This document shows, piece after piece, positions 8,042 to 16,334 of a stretch of 64,000 nucleotides of DNA. Origin of the DNA: Metabacillus sp. FJAT-52054 (GTDB lineage: Bacteria; Bacillota; Bacilli; Bacillales; Bacillaceae). The translations under genes and the position numbers were made by a program. Positions within the stretch are counted from its first letter, which is position 1; each line of letters starts with the position of its first letter. The DNA lies in contig NZ_CP147407.1 in the NCBI RefSeq assembly GCF_037201815.1, forward strand, positions 3,604,723 through 3,668,722. Direction: 5' to 3'. The notes beneath the pieces were generated by a model. That model was not told where the DNA came from. It saw nothing but the letters and a program-made list of their open reading frames with translations, and did not search any database.

Positions 8042-9375
8042 CGAAAAGCCTCCCGGTTCATCTTGTTAATATGCAGTCTCGCCTGAATCATCGCATTCGT
8101 TTTCCCGTAGTGAAAAAACACAACGTCGCCCGCTGGGTAATCCTGATGCCGTCCCACCCTGCCGGCAATTTGAACAAGAGCGCTTTCTGTAAAAATATCC
8201 TCCTCCGCTCCAAATACAGCAGCATCGGAATCTGGAACCGTCACTCCCCGCTCGAGAATAGTCGTCGTCACAATCAATGGAGAAATCCTGTCCCGGAACC
8301 GCTGCACTTTTTCTTTTCTATCTGGATCTTCCGAATGGACCCCTTCTATTGAAGGATGGATATTCTGCAGAATGGCTGTGACATGATGAAGTGCCGGGAT
8401 GTTGGGAACAAAAAGAAAAGCTGGCTTTTCTTTATCAAGATGCTCCTGAATCCATTTTAGAAGGGGCTTAGGAAGCTTCTTCCGCTGAAGACGCCCTTTA
8501 TAGCTGCCAATCCACTGAAAGCGTGGTACGGGAAGCAGATGCCCATGATAGCGTCCGGGAATTCGAACCGAGGGAAGCTTGTTTGAAAGTACTCTATTTT
8601 GCATTTCTTTGGAAGGGGTGGCGGTGAGGAAAATGAGGGAGCTCTCCGGTTTCCTAGCTTTCTGAACCGCTTCCTGCAGCGTTTGATCAGCTGAGAACGG
8701 AAACGCGTCGACCTCGTCAATAATGATGCAATCAAACGTTTGTTTAAACCGGAAAAGCTGATGGGCCGTGGATAAAACGAGTCGGGAGGATTTGTAGCGG
8801 TCCTCACTTCCTCCGTATAAAGCAGCAGCATCGGCGTTCGGAAAAGCCTGTTGGAAACGCGGATACAACTCGAGTACCACATCTGTTCTCGGTGTAGCGA
8901 GACAGATCCGTTTGTTTTGCTTCAGCGCCTCTTCTATTCCTTGAAACAGAATTTCAGTTTTCCCCGCTCCGCACACCGCCCAGACGAGAAGCTCTGACTG
9001 ATTCTCCATTGCATGCTTAATGCAATTGGATGCATGACCTTGAAGAGGAGAAAGCGTGCCGGTCCAGACTAATCCTGAGCCAGATTGAGTTACTGGAGTT
9101 TCCCCAATCCAGCTATAAAGCGTTTCACACTCACTCACCCGCCCCATCATGATGCAGGACCGGCAATATGTGCAGAGCTTGCCGCATTTGGCGCACTGGT
9201 AGGCAGCGAATAAGTGGCGCTGTTTATTGAGGCAGCGCGTGCATTGGAATTTTCCGTTTGTTCCTGTGACACCTTTCTCTTTTTGAATATCTTCGCTTTC
9301 GAGCATTTCTGAGGGGAATGGAATTTCGGAGGCCAGGAGGTGGCGGCCGGAGAGGTGGTACTGTAATGAGGACAT
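8038..9375 (-). CDS. comFA: Competence DNA-translocation ATPase ComFA
   Basis: A DEAD/DEAH-like helicase that powers uptake of single-stranded DNA. It shows an N-terminal four-Cys zinc finger (CTRC...CAKC...CTYC), Walker A VCGAGKTEIL, DEVD box (IIIDEVDAF), motif III FLTATPS and motif VI VQIAGRVGR. I place the start at 9375, where AAAGGAG stands seven bases before ATG. The frame remains open to 9423 but has only a weak site there. Length, 445 residues, is close to the B. subtilis protein. It would be transcribed from the region adjoining the small-gene island upstream. Confidence 0.95.
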   Translation of the reverse strand: MSSLQYHLSGRHLLASEIPFPSEMLESEDIQKEKGVTGTNGKFQCTRCLNKQRHLFAAYQCAKCGKLCTYCRSCIMMGRVSECETLYSWIGETPVTQSGSGLVWTGTLSPLQGHASNCIKHAMENQSELLVWAVCGAGKTEILFQGIEEALKQNKRICLATPRTDVVLELYPRFQQAFPNADAAALYGGSEDRYKSSRLVLSTAHQLFRFKQTFDCIIIDEVDAFPFSADQTLQEAVQKARKPESSLIFLTATPSKEMQNRVLSNKLPSVRIPGRYHGHLLPVPRFQWIGSYKGRLQRKKLPKPLLKWIQEHLDKEKPAFLFVPNIPALHHVTAILQNIHPSIEGVHSEDPDRKEKVQRFRDRISPLIVTTTILERGVTVPDSDAAVFGAEEDIFTESALVQIAGRVGRHQDYPAGDVVFFHYGKTNAMIQARLHINKMNREAFR

Positions 9376-9551
9376 TGTTTTACTCCTTTTTTTCTTTTTA
9401 TTATGAACAGAAGGTGTGATCATTGTCTAACCTAAAAAAAGAAATTATTAAGCAGTAAAATTAATATTTCAAGTGTGTTAATTGGTGTATTAATCTTTAA
9501 TTGAGACATAAAATAAAGAACAAAATAAAGTACTCTTTGGAGTTGACGAAA

Positions 9552-9701
9552 ATGAAAAAACTAATGCCCATGATAGATCCTAGAAGCTTGGAGATGATGA
9601 TAGATGATGAAGTGGAGGCTGGCAAGCAGCGAAATGAAAGTGCTCTTCGAAAATCAAAAGAGTTACTAAAAAAATTAAAGGCTAGGAGTGGCCGCTCCTA
9701 G
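9552..9701 (+). CDS. Small charged protein of unknown function
   Basis: A 49-residue ORF (MKKLMPMIDPRSLEMM...) after TTGGAG nine bases upstream. A longer version from a TTG at 9501 has no ribosome site. The second half is a Lys/Arg/Glu-rich helix ending ARSGRS. I do not recognise a family. It converges on another small gene, and its stop codon lies inside the arms of a strong hairpin. This could be half of a small two-gene module, but there is no direct evidence of function. Confidence 0.4.
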   Translation: MKKLMPMIDPRSLEMMIDDEVEAGKQRNESALRKSKELLKKLKARSGRS

Positions 9702-9705
9702 CCTT
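9672..9705 (-). terminator. Hairpin shared by two convergent small genes
   Basis: A perfect 11-base stem AAGGCTAGGAG/CTCCTAGCCTT with a six-base loop (9678-9705). On the minus strand it is followed by TTTAATTTTTTT, a good terminator for the minus-strand gene. The plus side lacks a long T-run. The stop codons of both convergent genes lie in one arm. Confidence 0.75.
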
Positions 9706-9874
9706 GATCATTGATAGCCTTTCTATTATTTGTTATCGAAAGTTTACTTTTTCTCATTTTTACCGCTCGTGCAAGAATTTCTTCATTTCTTTTTTTACTA
9801 ATTGTTTGTTCTTCTATGATTAATTCCTCTAGAGTTTTATTCCATTCCAAGGCAGCTTTTAATTTACTCATCAT
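9698..9874 (-). CDS. Small helical protein of unknown function
   Basis: 58 residues from ATGATG (9874), preceded by AAAAGGGG about six bases upstream, and ending in a strong minus-strand terminator. The sequence MMSKLKAALEWNKTLEELIIEE, then a Lys/Arg-rich helix, is not one I can assign. Ribosome site and terminator support a real gene. Its stop overlaps that of the convergent plus-strand ORF within CTAG. Confidence 0.5.
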   Translation of the reverse strand: MMSKLKAALEWNKTLEELIIEEQTISKKRNEEILARAVKMRKSKLSITNNRKAINDQG

Positions 9875-9906
9875 TTTCAGCCCCTTTTAATCGATTTTTA
9901 ATCTCG

Positions 9907-10044
9907 TCAACAGAATGTTGTATTAGCAAACAAGTCCCCATGCAATTCGTTGTTTAGTATATCAATGTCTTTTTCCGACAAATGAAGCTGAACCACTATT
10001 TCTGGCTTTCTAATGCCGTAATCTACCCAAATTCATATAGTCAT
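9907..10044 (-). pseudogene. Broken small ORF relic
   Basis: Reading from ATG at 10044 gives MTI, an in-frame TGA, then IWVDYGIRKPEIVVQLHL and further coding-like sequence to a TGA at 9907. The stop at codon 4 and the lack of a ribosome site after it suggest decay. The following small gene starts 33 bases downstream. The family is not recognised. Confidence 0.35.
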
Positions 10045-10142
10045 TGCAATTTTACAATGTACGGTTTTATATCCATATTTTTACACAAAAATACCAAGTG
10101 CTATTATAAATTAGACGAAACGTACGAGTACGGACTTTTTTA

Positions 10143-10172
10143 AAAGGAATTTCTTGATTTTATTTCAAGAAA
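10143..10172 (-). terminator. AT-rich hairpin downstream of the AlbA_2 gene
   Basis: TTTCTTGA and TCAAGAAA form a perfect eight-base stem around TTTTATT, followed on the minus strand by TTCCTTTTAAAA. This is a possible weak terminator for the gene at 10296-11984. The rest of 9875-10240 holds only the relic ORF and AT-rich sequence. Confidence 0.45.
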
Positions 10173-10240
10173 CTCGACAATTCTTTGAAATTGGTTTCCT
10201 TAAATATCAACAAAAATATTGCTCTTTAACTTCAATTACT

Positions 10241-10295
10241 CTTTTTTGTCCTTATTTTGTCCGCATTATGTCCTTATTTTGTCCGCATTATGTCC
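10241..10295. repeat. Five tandem 11 bp repeats
   Basis: Five exactly phased 11-base units, each ending TGTCC on the plus strand (GGACA on the minus strand). Two unit types alternate: TTATTTTGTCC and GCATTATGTCC. The array abuts the stop codon of the AlbA_2 protein. Confidence 0.9.
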
Positions 10296-11984
10296 TTATT
10301 TCTCTGGATTATATAAATACCTTGTTCCAGGACCTTTTCCTCTTAACTCTACTCCATCAGGCCTTAACTCCGTAATTAAACGCTGAACTTGCTTGCTATT
10401 CATACCTGTAAGCTGTCTTATTTCTTTATTAGAAAGAGGACGCTCTTTTAAGATAGAAAGTATTCTGATTTTTACTGCTTCCTTATCTAAACTTTGCTGT
10501 CTTTCGTATTTCATATTTTCTTTTAACAAATCATATGAATGCCGGGATAATGTATAGTACCTGCCTTTTCCTCTACCTACTGGCTCAACCAAATTAAACT
10601 CGTTATACATTTTACTTAGTAATTCTCTTGCTTGCTCCATACTTCGCTGGGCAACTTCAGCAGCTATGATTGTATTAATTTGTTCATGTCTAATCAAATA
10701 TTGCAAAATCAATAAATGATCCACGTCTATATGGTTCCCATCGTCAACCATTTGTTTCACCAAATTTTTAAAGCTGTTATTTAAGGGTGAGGAGATAAAA
10801 AAAAGCTCTATATGACCTCCAATCTCTCTATATATTGGAGGTTCTTTACCTTCTATGAGCAAAGATCTAAAAATTCTGGAGACACCTAAATTAGACCGGT
10901 TAACTAACTTTAATCGATCCAAAAGATCCATTAAATGGTTATTTCTCGCTACAGGAGGATGATGCAGGATATTGTTCGGGGTAATGCCTCCAATAAATTG
11001 TCCAGGATTAGTCAGCACCAATTTATCCTTGTATTGCTTTAACAAGATTGTCCCAGTCATTCTGTAGTCGCGATGACCAAAGGCATTTAATAACGATTCC
11101 CTTAGTGCGATCGTCGGGTAAGTGCTAAATTCAGGGTGAACAAGTCCTGATTCAATTGTAACCATTGGATTATCTACGGAAATATATCGTTCCAATTCAT
11201 AAAGAGCAACAGGAATAGCGTGAAATCCATCATCCCTGTGTGAATAATCTGTGTCGCTCAGCATCTTTCTAAATGACCATTTATGCTGGGGAATGATCCT
11301 CTCAATAGATTCTGGCTTACCAGTTAACAGCAGGGCTCCTTTTGTAAAAAACCCCTCTTTTAGAGCACCAATGGAGGTTAAGAGATCTTCATCTGAAAGA
11401 GATAACAAATTGTGATCCGCTCTCTCACGTGACATAAACTCTCTAATACGTTCCATTGCTGAGTGAGAAAAAAGGTTATGCCAATCCTCATAAATGATTT
11501 CTGAAGTAAAGTCTGCCTGACCGGAGGAATCCATCATCTGTCTTCTTAACGTTCCTGTGAACGGAAGGCAGTCTTTCCCTTGGCGAATTGTACCTGCACC
11601 ATCTGTTGTTGTATATGGCGGCATTCCCGGGAAGATATTCATGATGAGAATTCTGCTGTTTTCGATAAATACTTCATCAAAGAATGGGGTTAGATGAGGA
11701 TCTGTTTTTTCATAAATTCTCTTTTGCAATAAAGAAACATCAATATCTTCGGGAATGCCTTTGATTGCATTGTCTAAACCAATCACTTTGTCCGCAACCC
11801 CAAATACTACACTTCCCCCTCCGCCATTCGCCATGCATACTGCATAGCTAATCATTGTTTTGATGTTATCTTCTCTGCTTCTCTCATTCCATTGCTTAAA
11901 ATCTAAATCTTGAGCCTCAAAATCATCTGCCATTTGATGATCGAGCTTTAAAATAATATCCCTGATCTCTAACTTACTCCTCAT
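10296..11984 (-). CDS. AlbA_2-domain ATP-binding protein with C-terminal winged helix
   Basis: 562 residues. The N-terminal part (YAVCMANGGGGSVVFGVADK, about residues 47-66) is the AlbA_2/Schlafen-AlbA fold. The middle (ALRESLLNAFGHRDY, then LVLTNPGQFIGGITPNNI) resembles the HATPase_c_4 domain paired with it. The C-terminus (LSNKEIRQLTGMNSKQVQRLI) is a helix-turn-helix. Such proteins are usually annotated as putative regulators or ATP-binding proteins; some Schlafen-type relatives act in phage defence. No operon partner is clear. It is inserted between comFA and degV, which are adjacent in B. subtilis, suggesting acquisition. An 11 bp repeat array follows the stop. Confidence 0.85.
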   Translation of the reverse strand: MRSKLEIRDIILKLDHQMADDFEAQDLDFKQWNERSREDNIKTMISYAVCMANGGGGSVVFGVADKVIGLDNAIKGIPEDIDVSLLQKRIYEKTDPHLTPFFDEVFIENSRILIMNIFPGMPPYTTTDGAGTIRQGKDCLPFTGTLRRQMMDSSGQADFTSEIIYEDWHNLFSHSAMERIREFMSRERADHNLLSLSDEDLLTSIGALKEGFFTKGALLLTGKPESIERIIPQHKWSFRKMLSDTDYSHRDDGFHAIPVALYELERYISVDNPMVTIESGLVHPEFSTYPTIALRESLLNAFGHRDYRMTGTILLKQYKDKLVLTNPGQFIGGITPNNILHHPPVARNNHLMDLLDRLKLVNRSNLGVSRIFRSLLIEGKEPPIYREIGGHIELFFISSPLNNSFKNLVKQMVDDGNHIDVDHLLILQYLIRHEQINTIIAAEVAQRSMEQARELLSKMYNEFNLVEPVGRGKGRYYTLSRHSYDLLKENMKYERQQSLDKEAVKIRILSILKERPLSNKEIRQLTGMNSKQVQRLITELRPDGVELRGKGPGTRYLYNPEK

Positions 11985-12129
11985 TTTATTTCCCCCCTCC
12001 TATATACTTCTTAATAATTATATTTTATACAAATAATGGGCTATATAAAACTCCTAGATAGAATCGCACTTTCAATTATTCAATGATTAAATACTTTCAC
12101 CTAAAACAAAACAATTTTTCAATAGAAAA

Positions 12130-12155
12130 GACAATCTGCACCAGTCAGATTGTCT
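12130..12155 (-). terminator. degV terminator
   Basis: AGACAATCTG/CAGATTGTCT, a perfect ten-base stem, followed on the minus strand by TTTTCTATTG. It lies seven bases past the degV stop. Confidence 0.8.
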
Positions 12156-12161
12156 CCATTT

Positions 12162-13010
12162 CTATTCCATATACCATCCCAGCCCAAGTGCACCTTCCCC
12201 TAAATGGGTTCCGATTACAGCACCAAAGTAGCTGAGGTAAAACTTGACGTGCGGGTATTTCGCTTCAAGCTCTGCCTTCATGGTCTGTGCTTCGTCCGGG
12301 CGATTGGCGTGAATTACTGCCGCTCTCATCGGAAGACCAAGCTTTGCGTCCTCTTCAAAAAGCTCATAGATCCGGTTGACCGCTCTTTTCCGGGTACGGA
12401 TTTTTTCGTACGGTACAATCACTTTATTTTCAAAGTGAAGCAGCGGTTTAACCTGCAGAAGACTTCCAATCAATGCCTGGGCGCCATTTAAGCGGCCGCC
12501 GCGCTGAAGGTTGGAAAGGTCGTCCACCATGAAGTAGGCACGGACGCTTTTTTTCATTTCTTCAAGCCGCTTCATGATCTCTTCCGGATCTTTGCCATCA
12601 CGCGCCATTTCTGCGGCTTCAATGACATAGAATCCCTGAACCATGCAGCTGATTTCAGAGTCGAAAGAAAAAACACGGATTTTGTCCGTCATGCTTCCAG
12701 CTGTAATGGAGCCGTTGTAGGTTCCGCTGATTCCGGAGGATAAGTGAATACAAATGACCGCGTCGTATTGCTTGGAAAACTCTTCGAAAAGGTCGAGGAA
12801 TTTCCCGACTGGAGGCTGAGAAGTGGTCGGAAGCTGGTTGCGGGATTTTACCTCTGTGTAAAAAGCCTCTGCAGTCAGTTCCAGCTCCTCCTGATATGTC
12901 TCGCTGCCAAAAATAACGCTGAGCGGAATAAGATGAATATCCAGCTCGTTCAGCAGCTCCTTAGGTATGTAAGCTGTACTATCGGTTAAAATTGCCGTTT
13001 TCATCGTCAA
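12162..13010 (-). CDS. degV: DegV family fatty-acid-binding protein
   Basis: 282 residues with DegV hallmarks: AILTDSTAYIPKEL at the N-terminus, LPTTSQPPVGKF, ICIHLSSGISGTYNGS, and the C-terminal GAVIGTHLGEGALGLGWY. DegV/FakB proteins bind a fatty acid for phosphorylation by FakA. The start is either TTG at 13010, six bases from AAGGAAGG, or ATG two codons later. It corresponds to yviA/degV, next to degU in B. subtilis. The region upstream is non-coding and contains 21 bp repeats. Confidence 0.93.
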   Translation of the reverse strand: MTMKTAILTDSTAYIPKELLNELDIHLIPLSVIFGSETYQEELELTAEAFYTEVKSRNQLPTTSQPPVGKFLDLFEEFSKQYDAVICIHLSSGISGTYNGSITAGSMTDKIRVFSFDSEISCMVQGFYVIEAAEMARDGKDPEEIMKRLEEMKKSVRAYFMVDDLSNLQRGGRLNGAQALIGSLLQVKPLLHFENKVIVPYEKIRTRKRAVNRIYELFEEDAKLGLPMRAAVIHANRPDEAQTMKAELEAKYPHVKFYLSYFGAVIGTHLGEGALGLGWYME

Positions 13011-13197
13011 AAGAAACCTTCCTTATAACGTATTTAAATAAATGAGTTCAAATGGATTACTCTCTATTCTATAGAACTTTACGTAAAATTTCATTAAATG
13101 TTTCATTTAATTTTGGGAAGGAACGGAAATGGGACTTAATTGTTGGGTGGTTGATTTTCCATTTGTGGATCGAAAGCGGATTTCGAAGCGCGGGATT

Positions 13198-13300
13198 GTC
13201 GAATAGCAACGGGCTTATGTCGTTTATCAGCGGGAATTTGTCGGATAGCAACGAGAATTTGTCGATTATCAACGGCAGCCTGTCGAATAGCGACTAGTCG
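13198..13300. repeat. 21 bp tandem repeat in the degU-degV gap
   Basis: GTCG recurs at exactly 21-base steps (13198, 13219, 13240, 13261, 13282), each within a unit like GTCGAATAGCAACGGG with variation. The period keeps both strands open. Neither strand shows a ribosome site. The remaining 13300-13400 is a C-rich non-coding stretch. Confidence 0.8.
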
Positions 13301-13396
13301 ACAAACACCGACTTTTTTCGCCCCAGCTATGCTTCATCCCGGCGCCCCCACTCGCGCAGTTCCACCCCCACCCACCGCAACCTCCCCGCAAAACAC

Positions 13397-13447
13397 ACAA
13401 AAAAAGCTGAATCCCACCAGGACCCTCGTCCATCAGGTTTCAGCTTT
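13397..13447 (-). terminator. degU terminator
   Basis: AAAGCTGAA...TTCAGCTTT, a nine-base stem with an inner partially paired loop, followed by T-rich sequence on the minus strand, starts 28 bases past the degU stop. Confidence 0.75.
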
Positions 13448-13474
13448 CCAGTATAAATTCTATAATGGCTTACC

Positions 13475-14164
13475 TTAGCGTACTTCTACCCAGCCGTTTT
13501 TGATCGCTACAACTACCGCTTGTGTACGGTCGTTTACGTTCATTTTTTGAAGGATATTGGATACGTGGTTCTTAACGGTTTTTTCACTAATGAACAGAGC
13601 TTCACCAATTCCGCGGTTGCTTTTACCGTCAGCAAGCATTTGAAGAACCTCGCACTCGCGTCGAGTCAGGATATGGAGCGGTCTGCGGATTTCAGGCTGT
13701 AGCTGCTGTCCGCTGCCGCCTGCACCTGTAGTAGCCAGTCTGCGGAATTCGTTTACAAGATTGTGCGTTACTTTTGGATGCAGGTAAGATCCGCCGTCAG
13801 CAACGACTTTGACTGCTTCGATCAGCGTATCCGCATCCATTTCTTTTAGAAGGTAGCCGCGGGCACCAGTTTTAAGCGCACGGGTTACGTAGTTTTCATC
13901 ATCATGGATGGATAGAATGATTACCTTCGTTTCCTGGTTGGCTTCAACGAGCTGCTTAGTCGCTTCCACTCCGTTTACGTTCGGCATATTTATATCCATA
14001 ATGACAACGTCCGGCTTATGCTCGTCTACGATACGCATTGCCTCGTCGCCGTCGTCACCTTCTGCTACTACTTCAAAGCTTGGTTCGAAATCAAGAATTC
14101 GTTTAACGCCTTCTCTGAATAACTGATGATCATCAATAATTACAATTCTAGTTTTCATGGTCAA
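13475..14164 (-). CDS. degU: Response regulator DegU
   Basis: NarL-type regulator: receiver domain with [10 protein letters not shown], phosphorylated Asp in VIMDINMPN and K in [12 protein letters not shown] context, then a LuxR-type HTH ([21 protein letters not shown]...[13 protein letters not shown]). I choose TTG at 14164 because GGGAGG is seven bases away and the product is then 229 residues, the B. subtilis length; ATG two codons later would have a 13-base spacing. It controls degradative enzymes, competence and, with SwrA, flagellar genes. The SwrA-like gene at 51.5 kb makes that partnership relevant here. Confidence 0.96.
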   Translation of the reverse strand: MTMKTRIVIIDDHQLFREGVKRILDFEPSFEVVAEGDDGDEAMRIVDEHKPDVVIMDINMPNVNGVEATKQLVEANQETKVIILSIHDDENYVTRALKTGARGYLLKEMDADTLIEAVKVVADGGSYLHPKVTHNLVNEFRRLATTGAGGSGQQLQPEIRRPLHILTRRECEVLQMLADGKSNRGIGEALFISEKTVKNHVSNILQKMNVNDRTQAVVVAIKNGWVEVR

Positions 14165-14349
14165 TAATACGCCTCCCAACTCACTACATTCTAGTCCAAT
14201 CCTCATACCTACCGTCAATGAGCCTTTTGTCGCTAGTTTTCCGCTTTGCCGCAGCGAAGGAATCCCGCAAGGTCATGACTTTTTGCTTAACGTTTTTCTA
14301 ATTTCTTTCCTATTTCAATGGTAGAGCAGGATGCTTGCAAATGAAACAT

Positions 14350-15507
14350 CTAAAATATGGAAGGAACTTTAATCATAATGGTCGTTCCTCCACCAATTTT
14401 CGACTCAATGTCCATCCTGCCGTCAAGCAGTTCGACCCGTTCCTTCATTCCGACAAGGCCGAAAGATTTATTCTTTTTCTCCTTCAGCTCACTGAAGTCA
14501 AAGCCGCTTCCGTCATCCTTGATCAGCAGGTTAACGTATTCCTTGGTAACCTCGACTTTAACCGAGATTTCTTTGGCCTGGGCATGCTTTAAAGCATTGG
14601 TGACGGCTTCCTGCGCCAGCCGGAAAAGCGCCACTTCAAATCGCGGCGGAAGTCTTCTCTCCTCCGCTTCGCCAAAGCTTTGAAAAAGCATTTTTGTTTT
14701 TCCGTTGTATTCTTCAATCGTATGTAAGTATTTTCTTAACGTTGGAATTAACCCAAGATCATCCAGCGCCATAGGTCTTAGGTCGTAAATAATTCTTCTT
14801 ACCTCATAGAGAGCATTGCGGACATTTTGACGAAGATTGCGGATTTCCTTGAATCCTTCTTCGGTACCCCGATCCCTGAATATGCGTTCAAGCAATTCAG
14901 AGCGCATCATGACATTTGCGAGCATTTGCGCAGGCCCATCATGGATTTCACGCGATACCCGTTTGCGTTCTTCCTCTTGTGCTTCGATGATCCGCAGCCC
15001 GAAATCCTGTTTCGCCTGGGCATCCTCAAGCAGCATCCCTACCTGGCGCAGATCCTGGCTTAAGTAATTAAGGACAACCCCAATTTGAGTGACAAGCGCT
15101 TCAGACCGTTCGATGATCTCCTGCAGTCCGAGCAATCTTCTCTCCAGCTCGTCACGACGGTCGCGAAGCTGTTTTTCACGGTGCTGCATCGTCGTCAGTT
15201 CAACCTGCAGGGCATGAGCTCTCTCATACGCTTCCCGAATTTCATTTTCTGTAAACCGATTGAAATTTTTGCTTACTTCTGACAGCCTTTTTCTTGCGTG
15301 TCTTGCCTGGATCTCAAGCTTGTCCCCCGCATCAATCACATCATTTACCTGTGTTTTAATAAGGGTCAGCTCTTCAACAAGCGACTCATATTGAGTACGC
15401 GACTGCTCGCCGATTGCAAAGATTTCCCCTTTGCTTCCGTCCACTGTGGAGATCATCTTATTTAGAATTTCATCCAGGACTACGCTGTCCAGCTTTTTGG
15501 TATTCAC
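14350..15507 (-). CDS. degS: Sensor histidine kinase DegS
   Basis: 385 residues, the same as in B. subtilis. It is soluble, without membrane segments: a long coiled coil to about residue 170, the HisKA_3 phosphoacceptor SREIHDGPAQ, and an HATPase domain with NALKHAQA and FGLVGMKERVELL. It phosphorylates DegU. The start is GTG with GGAGG eight bases upstream. The 185-base gap to degU could hold a separate degU promoter, which I could not define. Confidence 0.96.
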   Translation of the reverse strand: MNTKKLDSVVLDEILNKMISTVDGSKGEIFAIGEQSRTQYESLVEELTLIKTQVNDVIDAGDKLEIQARHARKRLSEVSKNFNRFTENEIREAYERAHALQVELTTMQHREKQLRDRRDELERRLLGLQEIIERSEALVTQIGVVLNYLSQDLRQVGMLLEDAQAKQDFGLRIIEAQEEERKRVSREIHDGPAQMLANVMMRSELLERIFRDRGTEEGFKEIRNLRQNVRNALYEVRRIIYDLRPMALDDLGLIPTLRKYLHTIEEYNGKTKMLFQSFGEAEERRLPPRFEVALFRLAQEAVTNALKHAQAKEISVKVEVTKEYVNLLIKDDGSGFDFSELKEKKNKSFGLVGMKERVELLDGRMDIESKIGGGTTIMIKVPSIF

Positions 15508-15559
15508 CAGAAATTACCTCCATTGCTGTAAATGTCATGATTATGTTATGAGATTGTGA

Positions 15560-15588
15560 TTGAAGTCATATATGTGCCGCTATATAAT
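15560..15588 (+). promoter_or_regulatory. Sigma-A-type promoter of yvyE-tagU
   Basis: TTGAAG (15560-15565), 17 bases, TATAAT (15583-15588), about 100 bases before yvyE and divergent from degS. Confidence 0.7.
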
Positions 15589-15687
15589 GGAATAATGCAA
15601 GCGTAAAAAAACGCTCGCAATTGGCAGAAAAATCTGATGGAACAAGCATACCGGTTTTTTTCCGTGTAAGCCAGGAGGTGTACAAAC

Positions 15688-16323
15688 ATGCTTTCTATTT
15701 ATTATACAGCAAAAGGCAGCGGAGAGCATGAGATAACCATCCAAAAATCCCGATTTATCTGCCATATTAAGCGTGTTGAGACAGAAGAAGACGCTCAGGC
15801 GTTTATTCAGGAAATCAAGAAAAAGCATCACCATGCCAATCATAATTGTTCGGCCTATTTAATAGGAGAAAGAGATGAAATCCAAAAGGCGAACGATGAT
15901 GGAGAGCCAAGCGGAACAGCTGGAGTTCCGATGCTTGAAGTACTGAAGAAACGCGGTCTTAAAGATACAGCTGCTGTTGTGACCAGATATTTTGGCGGCA
16001 TCAAGCTTGGTGCAGGCGGCTTGATTCGTGCATATGGCCAGGCAGTTTCAGAAGGATTAAACCATACAGGTATAGTAGAGCGTAAATTAATGAAAATTAT
16101 GCATACTAAAATTGACTATACATGGCTTGGGAAGCTTGAAAACGAGCTTCGGTCCTCAGAATACCTCATTAAAGAAATACATTATTTGAACGATGTAGAA
16201 ATAGAAACTTTTGTTGCTTCAGATCAAACGGATACCTTCACCAAGTGGATGACAGAATTGACAAACGGCCAAAGCGAAATCACGCAAGGAGATGTCACGT
16301 ATTTGGAAGAAGAGGTTAGTTAG
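15688..16323 (+). CDS. yvyE: YvyE, YigZ/IMPACT family protein
   Basis: 211 residues. The N-terminal UPF0029/IMPACT domain shows SRFICHIKRV, DDGEPSGTAGVPML and TRYFGGIKLGAGGL; the C-terminal part is the small DUF1949-type domain. The exact cellular role in bacteria is uncertain, and an association with translation or ribosomes has been proposed for the family. It starts after AGGAGGTG and is followed at 11 bases by tagU, as in B. subtilis. Confidence 0.94.
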   Translation: MLSIYYTAKGSGEHEITIQKSRFICHIKRVETEEDAQAFIQEIKKKHHHANHNCSAYLIGERDEIQKANDDGEPSGTAGVPMLEVLKKRGLKDTAAVVTRYFGGIKLGAGGLIRAYGQAVSEGLNHTGIVERKLMKIMHTKIDYTWLGKLENELRSSEYLIKEIHYLNDVEIETFVASDQTDTFTKWMTELTNGQSEITQGDVTYLEEEVS

Positions 16324-16334
16324 GAGAAGATGGT

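Noticed and set aside
10241-10295. CRISPR-like array
   Set aside because: Eleven-base units without spacers and no cas genes. It is a simple tandem repeat.
13052-13297. Plus-strand ORF over the 21 bp repeats (and its minus-strand mirror, 13069-13272)
   Set aside because: No ribosome site on either strand. The open frames follow from the 21-base period of the repeat.
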